This document shows positions 45,696 through 55,083 of a stretch of 64,000 nucleotides of DNA, piece after piece (position 1 is the stretch's first letter; each line of letters begins with the position of its first letter). Made by a program: the position numbers and the translations under genes. The notes under the pieces were generated by a model, which saw nothing but the letters and a program-made list of their open reading frames with translations, was not told the origin of the DNA and did no database searches. The stretch covers positions 434,001-498,000 of the forward strand of contig NZ_QOHH01000001.1 in the NCBI RefSeq assembly GCF_003319105.1. The letters run 5' to 3'. The DNA comes from Blastococcus sp. TF02-09. Lineage in GTDB: Bacteria; Actinomycetota; Actinomycetes; Mycobacteriales; Geodermatophilaceae.

Positions 45696-47855
45696 ATGGG
45701 CCGTACGTTCGCATCCCGCGTCAGCAGCCGACGGCTCAAGTGGGTCGTCCTCGTCCTCTGGCTGGTCCTCGCCGCGGCGGCGGGCCCGCTCGCGGGCGGC
45801 CTGACCGACGAGCAGGACAACGAGGTCTCCTCGTGGCTACCGGGTGACGCGGAGTCGACCCTGGCCATCGAGCAGCAGGCGGCGCTGGGCTCGGACCCCG
45901 ACATCCTCCCGGCCGTCATCGTCTACGAGCGGTCCGGTGGGGTGACCGACGCGGACCTCGCCGCCGTGCAGGAGGACGCCACCGACCTCGGCACGCTGCC
46001 CGAGCTCGACGGCGAGATCGTCGGCCCGATCCCCTCGGAGGACGGCGAGGCCCTCCAGCTGGTCGCGCCGCTGAACGTGGGGCCCGACGGCTTCGACACC
46101 ATCGCGGGGCTGGTCGACGGCATCCGGGACACCGTGTCCGACGGGCCCGACGGCCTCCAATCCTGGGTCGGCGGGCCGGCGGGGAACGTCGCCGACTCCG
46201 CGGAGGCCTTCGAGGGCATCGACAGCACCCTGCTGTTCGCCGCCCTCGGCGTCGTCATCGTGATCCTGCTGTTCACCTACCGCAGCCCGGTGCTGTGGAT
46301 CCTGCCCATCGTCTCCGCGGTCGTGGCGCTGTTCTGCGCCCAGGCGGTCATCTACCTGCTGGCCCGGTACGCCGACCTGACCGTCAACGGGCAGAGCGCG
46401 GGCATCCTCACCGTGCTGGTCATCGGCGCCGGCACCGACTACGCGCTGCTCCTGGTCGCCCGCTACCGGGAGGAGCTGCGGCTGCACGCCGACCGGCACG
46501 AGGCGATGACCGAGGCGGTCCACCGGGCCGGGCCCGCGGTGCTGGCCAGTGGCGGCACGGTGGTCCTCGGGATGCTCTGCCTCTCGTTCGCGGACATGAA
46601 CTCCACCGCGGGGCTGGGCCCGGTCGCGGCCATCGGCGTCGCCGTCACGCTGGTCGTGCTCATGACGCTGCTCCCGGCCCTGCTGGTCATCTGCGGCCGC
46701 TGGGTGTTCTGGCCGGTCCGCCCGACCGTGGGCAGCCTCGAGCCGACCGCGACCGGCATCTGGGCGCACGTGGGGGCGCTGATCCGGCCGCGTCCGCGTG
46801 TGGTGTGGGTGGTCACCACCGTGCTGCTGCTCGTCGCGAGCCTCGGGCTGCTCCGCCTGGACGCCACCGGCCTGAGCCAGGCCGACGGCTTCCGCGGCAC
46901 GCCCGAGTCCGTGCAGGGCGACGAGGTGGCCCGGGCGCACTACCCGGCGACGGCCGGCAACCCCGTCTACGTCCTGACCACCGCCGCCGACGTGGATGCG
47001 GTGGCCGACGCCGTCGCCGGCACCGAGGGCATCGCCGCGGTCGAGCCGCCCCAGGTCACCGGGGACGACGCCCTGGTCCAGGCCGAGCTGTCCGACCCGG
47101 CCGACAGCCAGGCCGTCTATGACACCGTCGAGCGGTTGCGCGCCGGCCTGGACGACGTCGGCGACGGCGCGGCGGTGGTCGGCGGCAACACCGCGGTCAA
47201 CCTCGACGTCCAGACCGCCTCGCAGCGGGACAACCGCGTGCTCATCCCGCTGATCATGCTGGTCGTGCTGCTGGTGCTCGGGGTGCTGCTGCGGGCGGTC
47301 GTGGCCCCGCTGATCCTCATCGCCACCGTGGTGCTGTCCTTCGGCGCCGCGCTCGGCCTCAGCGCGCTGATCTTCGACGCGGTGCTGGGCGTGGACTCGA
47401 CCGACAGCTCGTTCCCGCTGTTCGTCTTCGTGTTCCTCGTCGCGCTGGGCATCGACTACAACATCTTCCTGATGACCCGCGTGCGGGAGGAGGCCCACGA
47501 CCACGGCACCCGGCGGGCGGCGCTCATCGGGCTGTCGGCGACCGGGGGCGTCATCACCTCGGCCGGTCTGGTGCTCGCGGCGACGTTCGCGGTGCTGGGC
47601 ACCCTGCCGCTGACGTTCCTCACCCAGCTGGGCATCGCCGTCGCGCTGGGCGTGCTGCTGGACACGATGATCGTCCGGTCGGTGCTGGTGACGGCGCTGA
47701 ACCTCGACGTCGGCCGGTGGATGTGGTGGCCCAGCGCGCTGGCGCACCGCCACGACGGGCCCGAGCTCGACCCCGGGCCCGTCGCCGAGGGCGCCCGCGT
47801 GCCCGGGCCGCGGGCGCGCCAGGACGACCCGGAGGATGCCCGGCCCGGCTCCTGA
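45696..47855 (+). CDS. MMPL/RND family transporter
   Basis: A 719-residue inner-membrane transporter starting at ATG 45696 with GAAGGGAAC upstream (in-frame GTG at 45678 possible). The two-repeat MMPL architecture is complete: first loop L-P-G-D-A-E-S-T, relay motif G-A-G-T-D-Y-A-L-L-L-V-A-R-Y in half one and V-A-L-G-I-D-Y-N-I-F-L-M-T-R in half two. This is the YdfJ-like branch common in actinobacteria. The C-terminal ~45 residues are a charged cytoplasmic tail. There is no adjacent regulator and it is distinct in sequence from the MMPL at 38301. It converges on der. Confidence 0.92.
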   Translation: MGRTFASRVSSRRLKWVVLVLWLVLAAAAGPLAGGLTDEQDNEVSSWLPGDAESTLAIEQQAALGSDPDILPAVIVYERSGGVTDADLAAVQEDATDLGTLPELDGEIVGPIPSEDGEALQLVAPLNVGPDGFDTIAGLVDGIRDTVSDGPDGLQSWVGGPAGNVADSAEAFEGIDSTLLFAALGVVIVILLFTYRSPVLWILPIVSAVVALFCAQAVIYLLARYADLTVNGQSAGILTVLVIGAGTDYALLLVARYREELRLHADRHEAMTEAVHRAGPAVLASGGTVVLGMLCLSFADMNSTAGLGPVAAIGVAVTLVVLMTLLPALLVICGRWVFWPVRPTVGSLEPTATGIWAHVGALIRPRPRVVWVVTTVLLLVASLGLLRLDATGLSQADGFRGTPESVQGDEVARAHYPATAGNPVYVLTTAADVDAVADAVAGTEGIAAVEPPQVTGDDALVQAELSDPADSQAVYDTVERLRAGLDDVGDGAAVVGGNTAVNLDVQTASQRDNRVLIPLIMLVVLLVLGVLLRAVVAPLILIATVVLSFGAALGLSALIFDAVLGVDSTDSSFPLFVFVFLVALGIDYNIFLMTRVREEAHDHGTRRAALIGLSATGGVITSAGLVLAATFAVLGTLPLTFLTQLGIAVALGVLLDTMIVRSVLVTALNLDVGRWMWWPSALAHRHDGPELDPGPVAEGARVPGPRARQDDPEDARPGS

Positions 47856-47863
47856 CCGGGGAG

Positions 47864-49210
47864 TCAGCTCTTGCGGGCGTCCCGGTCGCGGGCGTCGCGG
47901 ACCTTCACCGACACCTCGATCGGCGTGCCCGCGAAGCCGAACTGCTCGCGCAGCTTGCGCTCGAGGAAGCGCCGGTAGCCGGCCTCGAGGAAGCCGGTGG
48001 AGAAGACGACGAACCGCGGCGGGCGGACGTCGGCCTGCGTCACGTACTTGATCTTGGGTGCTCGGCCGCCGCGCGCCGGCGGCGGTGTCTCCTGCACCAG
48101 CGCCCGCACGAACTGGTTGAGCTCCGCGGTCGGGATGCGCTTCTCCCACGACGCCAGCGCCCAGCGCAGGTGGTCGGCGAGCTTGCCGACCCCGCGCCCG
48201 GTGGCGGCGGAGATGTTGACCCGCGTCGCCCACTTCACCCGGGCGAGGTCGCGCTCGATCTCCCGCTCCAGCTGGTGGTGCCGGTCCTCGTCGAGGGTGT
48301 CCCACTTGTTGATGGCGATCACCAGGGCGCGCCCGGCGTCGACGACCTGGGAGATGACGCGCTGGTCCTGCTCGCTGATCACCTCGTCGGCGGCGAGCAG
48401 GACGACCGCGACCTCGGCGGCCTGGATGGCGGCCTCGGTGCGCAGGCTGGCGTAGTACTCCATGCCGCTGGCGGTGCTGACCTTGCGGCGCAGGCCCGCG
48501 GTGTCGACGAAGCGCCACTCCTCGCCGCCGAGGGTCACGATCGAGTCCACCGGGTCGACCGTCGTCCCGGCGACCGAGTCGACGACGGAGCGCTCGTCCT
48601 TGGCCAGCCGGTTGAGCAGGCTGGACTTGCCGACGTTCGGCCGCCCGACCAGGGCCACCCGGCGCGGGCCCTCCTCGTGCTCCTGCTCGCGCGGCGCCTC
48701 GGGCATCGCGTCGAGGATCAGGTCGAGCAGGTCGCCGCTGGAGCGGCCGTGCAGCGCGCTGACCGGCTGCGGCTCCCCCATGCCCAGGCCCCACAGCTCG
48801 TGGACGTTGGCCTCGCTGCGCTCGTCGTCGACCTTGTTGGCCACGAGAATGACCGGCCGGTCGCTGCGGCGCAGCACCCGCGCCGCGGCGAGGTCGGTGT
48901 CGGTGGCACCCACCTGGCTGTCGACCACGAGCACGATGACGTCGGCGGTCTGCATGGCGAACTCGGCCTGGCGGGTGATCGAGGCGCCGATGCCGGTCGC
49001 CTTCGGGTCCCAGCCGCCGGTGTCCATGACGGTGAAGCGCTTGCCGTTCCACAGCGCCTCGTAGGAGATCCGGTCGCGGGTCACCCCCGGGGTGTCCTGC
49101 ACGACGGCGGCCCGCCGGCCCAGGATGCGGTTGACCAGCGTCGACTTGCCCACGTTGGGCCGGCCGACGATGGCGACGACGGGGAGCGGCCCGTCCTGCT
49201 GCTCGGTCAC
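47864..49210 (-). CDS. der: Ribosome-assembly GTPase Der (EngA)
   Basis: Double-GTPase needed for 50S ribosomal subunit maturation. At 448 residues it has two G domains and the KH-like C-terminal domain. The two P-loops are both G-R-P-N-V-G-K-S (about 17-24 and 190-197), with D-T-G-G-W and D-T-A-G-L switch II motifs, N-K-V-D and N-K-W-D, and the final [13 protein letters not shown]. The start GTG 49210 overlaps the cmk stop (GTGA). It is last gene of the aroH-cmk-der operon, matching Rv1713. Confidence 0.97.
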   Translation of the reverse strand: MTEQQDGPLPVVAIVGRPNVGKSTLVNRILGRRAAVVQDTPGVTRDRISYEALWNGKRFTVMDTGGWDPKATGIGASITRQAEFAMQTADVIVLVVDSQVGATDTDLAAARVLRRSDRPVILVANKVDDERSEANVHELWGLGMGEPQPVSALHGRSSGDLLDLILDAMPEAPREQEHEEGPRRVALVGRPNVGKSSLLNRLAKDERSVVDSVAGTTVDPVDSIVTLGGEEWRFVDTAGLRRKVSTASGMEYYASLRTEAAIQAAEVAVVLLAADEVISEQDQRVISQVVDAGRALVIAINKWDTLDEDRHHQLEREIERDLARVKWATRVNISAATGRGVGKLADHLRWALASWEKRIPTAELNQFVRALVQETPPPARGGRAPKIKYVTQADVRPPRFVVFSTGFLEAGYRRFLERKLREQFGFAGTPIEVSVKVRDARDRDARKS

Positions 49211-49899
49211 GTGCGGTCCCCTGTCACCAGCGCGGCCTCGGCCAGCGCGACGACGCGGTCGACGACGCCCTGCTGGTCCAGGTCGCTGCTGTCCACGACC
49301 ACGGCGTCGGCGGCCGGTCGCAGCGGGCTGTCCGCCCGGCTGCTGTCGTACTCGTCGCGGCGGCGCAGGTCCGCGGCCAGGGCGTCGATCTCCGCCGGGT
49401 CCCGCAGCCCGAGCTGCCCGGCCCGGCGCTGGGCGCGGATCTCGGGTGCCGCGGTCAGGTAGACCTTGAGCGTCGCGTCGGGCAGGACGACGGTGCCGAT
49501 GTCGCGGCCCTCGACGACCACGGCGTCGGCGGCACCGGCGAGCTCGCGCTGCTGGGCGACCAGCTGCCGGCGCACGGCCGGGACGGCGGACACCGCGGAG
49601 ACCCAGCGGGTGACCTCGGCGCCGCGGATGCGGGCGGCGACGTCGACGCCGTCCACCTCGACCCGCTCGCTGCCGGCCTCGGTGCCCACGACGATGCGCG
49701 CCGCGGCCACGGTCCGGGCCACCGCCTCGGCGTCCTGGGGGTCCACCCCGGCATCGAGGACGGCGACGGTGGCGGCGCGGTACATCGCGCCCGTGTCGAG
49801 GTAGGCGGCACCGAGCTGCCGGGCCACGCCGCGGGCCACGCTGGACTTGCCGGTGCCCGAGGGGCCGTCGAGGGTCACCGCGCCACGGAAGGCGGTCAC
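49207..49899 (-). CDS. cmk: Cytidylate kinase
   Basis: Phosphorylates CMP/dCMP. It is 230 residues with P-loop [22 protein letters not shown], the [13 protein letters not shown] motif and L-x-x-R-D-x-Y-D-S-S-R near the end, all family signatures. GTG 49899 overlaps the aroH stop and its own stop overlaps der, giving tight translational coupling. In mycobacteria the same gene (Rv1712) lies between rluB and der. Confidence 0.97.
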   Translation of the reverse strand: MTAFRGAVTLDGPSGTGKSSVARGVARQLGAAYLDTGAMYRAATVAVLDAGVDPQDAEAVARTVAAARIVVGTEAGSERVEVDGVDVAARIRGAEVTRWVSAVSAVPAVRRQLVAQQRELAGAADAVVVEGRDIGTVVLPDATLKVYLTAAPEIRAQRRAGQLGLRDPAEIDALAADLRRRDEYDSSRADSPLRPAADAVVVDSSDLDQQGVVDRVVALAEAALVTGDRT

Positions 49900-50258
49900 T
49901 GGGCGATGTCCCGGCGCAGGGCGGCGGCACCGCGGAGGTAGACGTGCTGGATCTCGGCGCGCGGCCGCGGGGTCTCCACGTGCGCCATCAGCCGCAGCAC
50001 CCGCGGCAGGGCGTGCGGGACGGCGATCTCGGTCGCGCACATGAGCGGCACGTCGCCCATGCCGAGCTCGCGCGCGGCGAGCGCGGGGAACTCCGCGACC
50101 AGGTCGGGCGTCGCGGTGAACAGGATGCTGATGACGTCGTCGTGCGCGAGCGCGTTGCGCTCCAGCACGGCGGTGACCAGCTCGCGGGTGGCCTCGAGCA
50201 CCTGCTCCCGGTCGTCGGCGTCGACCTGCGTCGCGCCCCGGATGGCTCGGACGGCCAT
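49896..50258 (-). CDS. aroH: Chorismate mutase, AroH type
   Basis: A 120-residue protein of the trimeric AroH class, which converts chorismate to prephenate for Phe/Tyr synthesis. It starts at ATG 50258 behind GAGGAG. Hallmarks are [11 protein letters not shown], an early active-site Arg, then [18 protein letters not shown], and V-P-L-M-C-A-T-E-I with the substrate-binding residues; [13 protein letters not shown] closes the fold. It lies between rluB and cmk, where many actinobacteria carry it. Confidence 0.95.
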   Translation of the reverse strand: MAVRAIRGATQVDADDREQVLEATRELVTAVLERNALAHDDVISILFTATPDLVAEFPALAARELGMGDVPLMCATEIAVPHALPRVLRLMAHVETPRPRAEIQHVYLRGAAALRRDIAQ

Positions 50259-50338
50259 GCACACTCCTCGTTCGTTCGGCGGCGTCCGATCGGCGGAGCC
50301 CCGCTGAGTCTAGGTGGCCCCCGCGCAGGGGTCCTTCC

Positions 50339-51181
50339 TCAGAGACCGACCAGCTCCGAGAGCGCGCCGAGCTCCTGGCGGCTGAGCTTGCGGATGGTCC
50401 CCGAGCGCATCGCCCGCAGCTCGATCGGGCCGACGGCGGTGCGGGTGAGCCGCGAGACCGGCAGGCCCACCTCGGCCAGCAGCCGGCGCACGATGTGCTT
50501 GCGGCCCTCGTGCAGCACGACCTCGACCACGGACTGGCCGGCGTGGGTGTCCACGACCCGGAAGGAGTCGACCTTCACCGGGCCGTCGTCCAGCTCGATC
50601 CCGCCGCGCAGCCGCTTGGCCAGGTCGCGGGGCACCGAGCCCGACACCTGCGCCAGGTAGGTCTTGCGCACGCCGTAGGACGGGTGCGCCAGCCGGTGGG
50701 CGAGCTCGCCGTCGGTGGTGAGCAGCAGCAGGCCCTCGGTGTCCTGGTCCAGCCGGCCGACGTGCACCAGCCCGGGCGCCAGATCGCCGACCATGTCGCC
50801 CACCGTCGGGCGGTTGCGGTCGTCGCTCATCGCGGTGATGACGCCCGGCGGCTTGTTGAGCGCGTAGGTGACCCGGTCGTCGCGGATCTCGAGGCGGACG
50901 CCGTCGACGGCGATCTTGTCGCGGGTGGGGTCGACCCGCATGCCCTGCACCTGCACGACCGCGCCGTTCACGCTGATCCGGCCGGCCTCGATCATGTCCT
51001 CGCTGACCCGGCGGCTGCCGACACCGGCACGGGCCAGGACCTTCTGCAGCCGCTCGCCCTCGCGGTCGCCCTCGGCCTCCGGGGCGCGGTCGCCGGGGTG
51101 GACCGGAGCCAGCTCCATGTCCTCGGACCAGCCCTCGCCGGAGGCGGTGGTGTTCTCGTCGTTCGGGTTCGCGGCGTTCAT
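50339..51181 (-). CDS. rluB: 23S rRNA pseudouridine synthase, RluB/RsuA type
   Basis: A 280-residue protein starting at ATG 51181. After an acidic ~40-residue N-terminal tail comes an S4 RNA-binding domain, R-L-Q-K-V-L-A-R-A-G-V-G-S-R-R. The RsuA-type catalytic domain follows with V-G-R-L-D-Q-D-T-E-G-L-L-L-L-T (catalytic Asp) and K-T-Y-L-A-Q-V. It probably modifies a uridine in the peptidyl-transferase region of 23S rRNA. The usual neighbour scpB is separated here by the inserted sigma-factor pair. Confidence 0.93.
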   Translation of the reverse strand: MNAANPNDENTTASGEGWSEDMELAPVHPGDRAPEAEGDREGERLQKVLARAGVGSRRVSEDMIEAGRISVNGAVVQVQGMRVDPTRDKIAVDGVRLEIRDDRVTYALNKPPGVITAMSDDRNRPTVGDMVGDLAPGLVHVGRLDQDTEGLLLLTTDGELAHRLAHPSYGVRKTYLAQVSGSVPRDLAKRLRGGIELDDGPVKVDSFRVVDTHAGQSVVEVVLHEGRKHIVRRLLAEVGLPVSRLTRTAVGPIELRAMRSGTIRKLSRQELGALSELVGL

Positions 51182-51299
51182 CGCCCCCGAGTCTCCCACC
51201 CCGCGCGGGCGGTCCTCGCCACGCGTTGTCCCGAGGAGGCAACCTTCCGAGGGGGCCACCGTGTCCTTTCCCACGAGGACCCTGCGGCGAGGAGCACCG

Positions 51300-51884
51300 G
51301 TGGCGCGCTTGAGCGAGGACGACGAGGCGGCGTTCGACGCCTTCGTCGCGGATCGGCGCGCCTCGCTGCTGCGCACCGCCTTCCTGCTCACCGGCGAGCC
51401 GCACCGCGCCGAGGACCTGGTGCAGGCCGCGCTGCTGGAGGTCCTCCGGCGCTGGCCGCGGCTGCGCGACCGGGTGGACCCGGTGGGCTACGCCCGCAAG
51501 ACCGTCGTCACGACCCACCTCAACCTCGTCCGCCGGCTGTCCTGGCGGGAGGTGCCGGTCGCCGCTGTCCCCGACGACGGCGGACCGGGCGCCGACGAGC
51601 ACGACGGCACCGTCCAGCGCCTAGCGATCCGGGCGGCCCTGCTCCGGTTGCCGCCCCGCATGCGCGCGGTGCTGGTGCTGCGCTACTTCGACGACCTGTC
51701 CGAGCAGGACACCGCCGCCGCGCTGGGGTGCAGCCAGGGCGCCGTCAAGTCCTCGGCGTCCCGGGGGCTGGCCCGGCTGCGCGAGGTGCTCGACCAGCAC
51801 GACCTCCCCGACCGGCGGGACCCCGGCGTCGTCGCCGCGCCGGTCCCGCTCCCCTGCCCCACGCCACCCGGAGGACGACCGTGA
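51300..51884 (+). CDS. ECF sigma factor, SigE-family (SigE/M-like)
   Basis: A 194-residue sigma factor. Region 2 begins F-D-A-F-V-A-D-R-R-A-S-L-L-R-T-A-F-L-L-T-G with the E-D-L-V-Q-A-A-L-L-E-V core-binding helix. Region 4 has L-P-P-R-M-R-A-V-L-V-L-R-Y-F-D-D-L-S-E and an HTH, A-A-L-G-C-S-Q-G-A-V-K-S. GTG 51300 is chosen for the GAGGAG 6-7 nt upstream; GTG 51261 is in frame. It overlaps the next gene by 4 nt, the usual sigma/partner arrangement, so that gene may encode a regulator of its activity. Confidence 0.9.
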   Translation: MARLSEDDEAAFDAFVADRRASLLRTAFLLTGEPHRAEDLVQAALLEVLRRWPRLRDRVDPVGYARKTVVTTHLNLVRRLSWREVPVAAVPDDGGPGADEHDGTVQRLAIRAALLRLPPRMRAVLVLRYFDDLSEQDTAAALGCSQGAVKSSASRGLARLREVLDQHDLPDRRDPGVVAAPVPLPCPTPPGGRP

Positions 51885-53347
51885 CCACCGAGGAGCTGCT
51901 GCGCACCGAGCTGCGCGCCTGGGCCGACGAGGTGGCGCCCGACGGCTCCCGCGACCTCTCGGCCGCGGGCCTCACCGACCTGCGCCGCCGCCGGCTCCGG
52001 CACCGCGCCGAGCTGCTCGCCGCGGCCGTGGCCGTCGTGGCCGTCCTGCTCGGCGCCCAGGCGGGGGCGTCGCGCCTCCTCGACGGCTCGGACCGGTCCA
52101 CGGCCGCGCCCACCCCCACGCCTGCGGTGGACGTCCTCGGGCTGCCGGCCCGCGGCCCGCTGGCCGGCGACGCCGCGGTGCTGGAGGCCTTGGTGCAGCT
52201 GCCCTGGGCGAGCGACGGAGCCCCGGCCGGCCGCGATCCGGTCGTCAGCGGCATCCCCGACCCCCGGGTGGAGACCCGCCGGGTGCTGTGGGCCGGCGAC
52301 AGCCCGGCCGGGCTCCGGCTGGCCGTCGTCGCCGGCGAGAACAACGCCCAGCCGGTCGACCGCGACCCGGAGCGGCAGTCCGATCTCGGGGCCCTCGGCT
52401 CCACCGCCGTCGCCGTCTTCGTCGGACCCGCCGGTGCCCCGGTCGACCAGCTCCGTCTGACCGGGGTGCCGCACGGCCGCACGGACGGCCGGCCGATCGC
52501 CCTCCGGGACGCCACGACCGGGACCGCCCTGGTCCTCGCGGCGCCCGGCGACTACGTCGAGATCGCCGAGCGGCCGGAGTACGACGCCGACGGGGTCGAG
52601 TCCTTCGACTTCCGGCCGGTCGACGCGCCCGACGGAGCTGCACTGATCACCGCCGAGCACGGGTACGCGATGCAGTACCGGGTCTGGCGGGACGGCGGCA
52701 CGGTCGTCGACGGTCAGCCCTTCGACACCGTCCTCAGCGATCCTGCAGCTCCCGGCGACGAGGCGGCGATCGCCGCGGCTCTCGACGTGCGGTTCCTCCG
52801 CTCTCCTGCCGCCGAGGCGCCTCTGGACGCGTCGTCCCTCGTGGTGCAGAGCGGCCTGCCCCCGGAGCAGGTCGACGTCGTCGTCCCGTGGACCGGCTCG
52901 GTCCCCTCGCGGGACGGCCTCCCGATGACCGCCACGCTGACCACCGCCACCCTGCCCTCGTCCGCCGTGCTGGTGTCGCTCACCGTGTCCCGCTCGTTCG
53001 CGGACGGGTCCCGCGGCAGCTCCGACTGCGGCGACGGCTGGTACACGAAGGTCCTGCCCGGCGGCGGCATCAACATCGCCGAGCGCACCTTCGTCTTCCG
53101 CTGCACCACGCACGACATGAGCGGCCTCGGCGGCTCGGAGCTGACCAGCCTGGTGGTCGTCGCGCCGGTGGGGGCGGCGACGGCGCGACTGCTCGACGGG
53201 ACGGGCGCCGTGCTGGCCGAGGTGCCGCTGGACGACGGGGTGCTCGTCACCACCGACGAGGAGCTGGTCGCCGACACCACCTCGGTCGTGCCGCTGGGTG
53301 CCGACGGCCGGGAGCACACCCGCGCCGGCCTGCTCACCGGCGACTGA
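51881..53347 (+). CDS. Single-pass membrane protein paired with the sigma factor
   Basis: A 488-residue protein starting at GTG 51881 (GTGA overlap). Residues 1-40 are cytoplasmic and Arg-rich at the end, one membrane segment spans ~43-62, and ~420 residues lie outside, beginning with a Thr/Pro linker. The outer part includes a C-x-x-x-W region (D-C-G-D-G-W-Y) and a later F-R-C-T-T-H, so two Cys may form a disulfide. No zinc anti-sigma motif (H-x3-C-x2-C) is present. The operon position suggests an anti-sigma or sensor role, by inference only. Confidence 0.7.
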   Translation: MTTEELLRTELRAWADEVAPDGSRDLSAAGLTDLRRRRLRHRAELLAAAVAVVAVLLGAQAGASRLLDGSDRSTAAPTPTPAVDVLGLPARGPLAGDAAVLEALVQLPWASDGAPAGRDPVVSGIPDPRVETRRVLWAGDSPAGLRLAVVAGENNAQPVDRDPERQSDLGALGSTAVAVFVGPAGAPVDQLRLTGVPHGRTDGRPIALRDATTGTALVLAAPGDYVEIAERPEYDADGVESFDFRPVDAPDGAALITAEHGYAMQYRVWRDGGTVVDGQPFDTVLSDPAAPGDEAAIAAALDVRFLRSPAAEAPLDASSLVVQSGLPPEQVDVVVPWTGSVPSRDGLPMTATLTTATLPSSAVLVSLTVSRSFADGSRGSSDCGDGWYTKVLPGGGINIAERTFVFRCTTHDMSGLGGSELTSLVVVAPVGAATARLLDGTGAVLAEVPLDDGVLVTTDEELVADTTSVVPLGADGREHTRAGLLTGD

Positions 53348-53353
53348 CGCCGG

Positions 53354-54178
53354 TCAGCTGTCCGGGTGCTCGTCGAGGACGGCGGCGGTCTCGGGCAGCA
53401 GCGGGGCGAGCTCGGGGAGGTCGGCCAGGCTGCGCAGGCCCAGCCGCTCGAGGAACAGCGGCGTCGTGGCGTACAGCCCTCCCCCGCTGTCCGGGTCGCT
53501 GCCCACCTCCGACACCAGCCCGCGGCTGATCAGCGTGCGCATGACGCCGTCGACACCGACGCCGCGGATGGCCGACACGCGGGCGCGGGTCACCGGCTGC
53601 CGGTAGGCGATGACGGCGAGGGTCTCCAGCGCCGCCTGGGTCAGCCGGCTGCGCTGCCCGTCGACGAGGAACCGCTCGACGACGGCGGCGTGCTCCTCGC
53701 GGGTGTAGAGCCGCCAGCCCGGCCCCACGCGGCGGAGCGTGATCCCCGCCGAGCGTGCGTCGTAGTCCGCGCCGAGGTCGGCCAGCGCGGAGCGGACCTG
53801 GTCGACGTCGCAGCGCAGCGCCCCGGCGAGGGTGTCCTCGTCGACCGGGTCGTCCATGACGAACAGCAGCGCCTCGAGCCCACCCCGGAGCTCGACCGGG
53901 TCCAGCAGCTCCAGCGGCTCGGGCTCCGGCTCGGGCGCGGGCTCCGGTTCGGGCGCCGCTAGCGGGGATGTGTCGCCGTCGTCCTCGACCGGCACGGGGG
54001 CGACGTCGGGCACCTCCACCGGCAGGTCGGAGACCCGCGCCGCGAGCTCGGCGGCGACGGCGTCCCAGGCGGCCGGGTCCTCGTCGCCCCGGCGCGCCGC
54101 CTCCTCGCGGGTGGCGGCCAGCTCCGCCGCGAGCGCCTCCCACGAGATGGGCGCCGGCTGCTCGTCGTTCGTCGTCAC
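53354..54178 (-). CDS. scpB: Segregation and condensation protein B
   Basis: ScpB binds the ScpA kleisin and SMC to form bacterial condensin. The 274-residue protein has a ~95-residue acidic N-terminal extension containing a P-E-P-E-P repeat, then tandem winged helices with L-E-A-L-L-F-V-M-D-D-P-V and L-T-Q-A-A-L-E-T-L-A-V-I-A-Y-R-Q-P-V-T-R-A. The second of these motifs is the ScpB signature. ATG 54178 overlaps the scpA stop (ATGA). The acidic extension is longer than in Bacillus ScpB (~197 aa) but normal in actinobacteria. Confidence 0.95.
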   Translation of the reverse strand: MTTNDEQPAPISWEALAAELAATREEAARRGDEDPAAWDAVAAELAARVSDLPVEVPDVAPVPVEDDGDTSPLAAPEPEPAPEPEPEPLELLDPVELRGGLEALLFVMDDPVDEDTLAGALRCDVDQVRSALADLGADYDARSAGITLRRVGPGWRLYTREEHAAVVERFLVDGQRSRLTQAALETLAVIAYRQPVTRARVSAIRGVGVDGVMRTLISRGLVSEVGSDPDSGGGLYATTPLFLERLGLRSLADLPELAPLLPETAAVLDEHPDS

Positions 54179-55056
54179 GAGTACTCCTCGTCGATGTCGT
54201 CGGCGTCGCGAGCCGGGGCGCCGGGGCCGGGCAGGACGCCGTCCACGTCGACCGCTCCGTCGGCGGGGTCGCGGCCGGTCCAGCGCACGTGCAGGTCGCC
54301 CAGCGGGGTCAGCTGCTCGAAGGTGACCCGCTGCTGCCGGTACAGCTCGAGCAGCGCCAGGAACCGGGCGACGACCTCGAGGGTGTGCGTGCAGTCGGCC
54401 GTGAGCGCCCGGAAGGAGAGGGTGCCGGCGCGGGAGAGGTGGTCGCGGACGGCCACGAGCTGCTCGCTCACGCTGACCGCCGGCGCGTGCAGGTGCGCCA
54501 CCCCCACCACCTCGGGGGCCTTCGGCGCGAGGGCTCGGGCGGCCAGGGCGGCGAACTGCTGCGGCGTGAGGTCCAGCGTCACCTCGGGCACCAGGTCGGC
54601 GAAGCGCGCGTCCAGGGCGGCGGTGCGCGGGAACCGCTGGGCGGCCTCGGCCTCGCGCTCGCGCAGGAAGGCCGCCGCCTGCTTGTAGGCCTTGTACTGC
54701 AGCAGCCGGGCGAAGAGCAGGTCGCGGGCCTCGAGCAGCTCGAGGTCCTCCTCGTCGTCGACGTCGGCGGCCGGCAGCAGCCGGGCGGCCTTGAGGTCGA
54801 GCAGCGTCGAGGCGACCACCAGGAACTCGCTGGCCTGGTCGAGGTCGAGCTCGTCGCCGAGCGCCCGCAGGTGGGCGATGAACTCGTCGGTGACCGTCGA
54901 CAGCGCGATCTCGGTGACGTCGAGCTTGTGCTTGCCGATCAGCTGCAGCAGCAGGTCGAAGGGACCCTCGAAGTTGGTCAGCCGGACGGTGAAGCGCGCG
55001 GGCGTGACCTCGTTCGTCGTCCCTCCCGCCCCGCCTGACCCATCGCTCGCCTCCAC
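54175..55056 (-). CDS. scpA: Segregation and condensation protein A
   Basis: Kleisin subunit of SMC-ScpAB. It is 293 residues, starting at GTG 55056. The N-terminal SMC-binding part F-E-G-P-F-D-L-L-L-Q-L-I is at ~29-40, the middle helical part with E-F-L-V-V-A-S-T-L-L-D-L-K-A-A-R-L-L at ~83-100, and the C-terminal winged helix with F-L-A-L-L-E-L-Y-R-Q-Q near 235. It overlaps scpB and follows the RHH gene by 27 nt. TACGCT lies 8 nt before the GTG, so an internal leaderless promoter is possible. Confidence 0.95.
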   Translation of the reverse strand: MEASDGSGGAGGTTNEVTPARFTVRLTNFEGPFDLLLQLIGKHKLDVTEIALSTVTDEFIAHLRALGDELDLDQASEFLVVASTLLDLKAARLLPAADVDDEEDLELLEARDLLFARLLQYKAYKQAAAFLREREAEAAQRFPRTAALDARFADLVPEVTLDLTPQQFAALAARALAPKAPEVVGVAHLHAPAVSVSEQLVAVRDHLSRAGTLSFRALTADCTHTLEVVARFLALLELYRQQRVTFEQLTPLGDLHVRWTGRDPADGAVDVDGVLPGPGAPARDADDIDEEYS

Positions 55057-55083
55057 GGACAGCGAGCGTAGGCCGGACAGGGC

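Noticed and set aside
45837..49052. Minus-strand ~1070-codon frame opposite MMPL and within der
   Set aside because: Shadow frame; MMPL motifs on the plus strand and der motifs in another minus frame explain the region.
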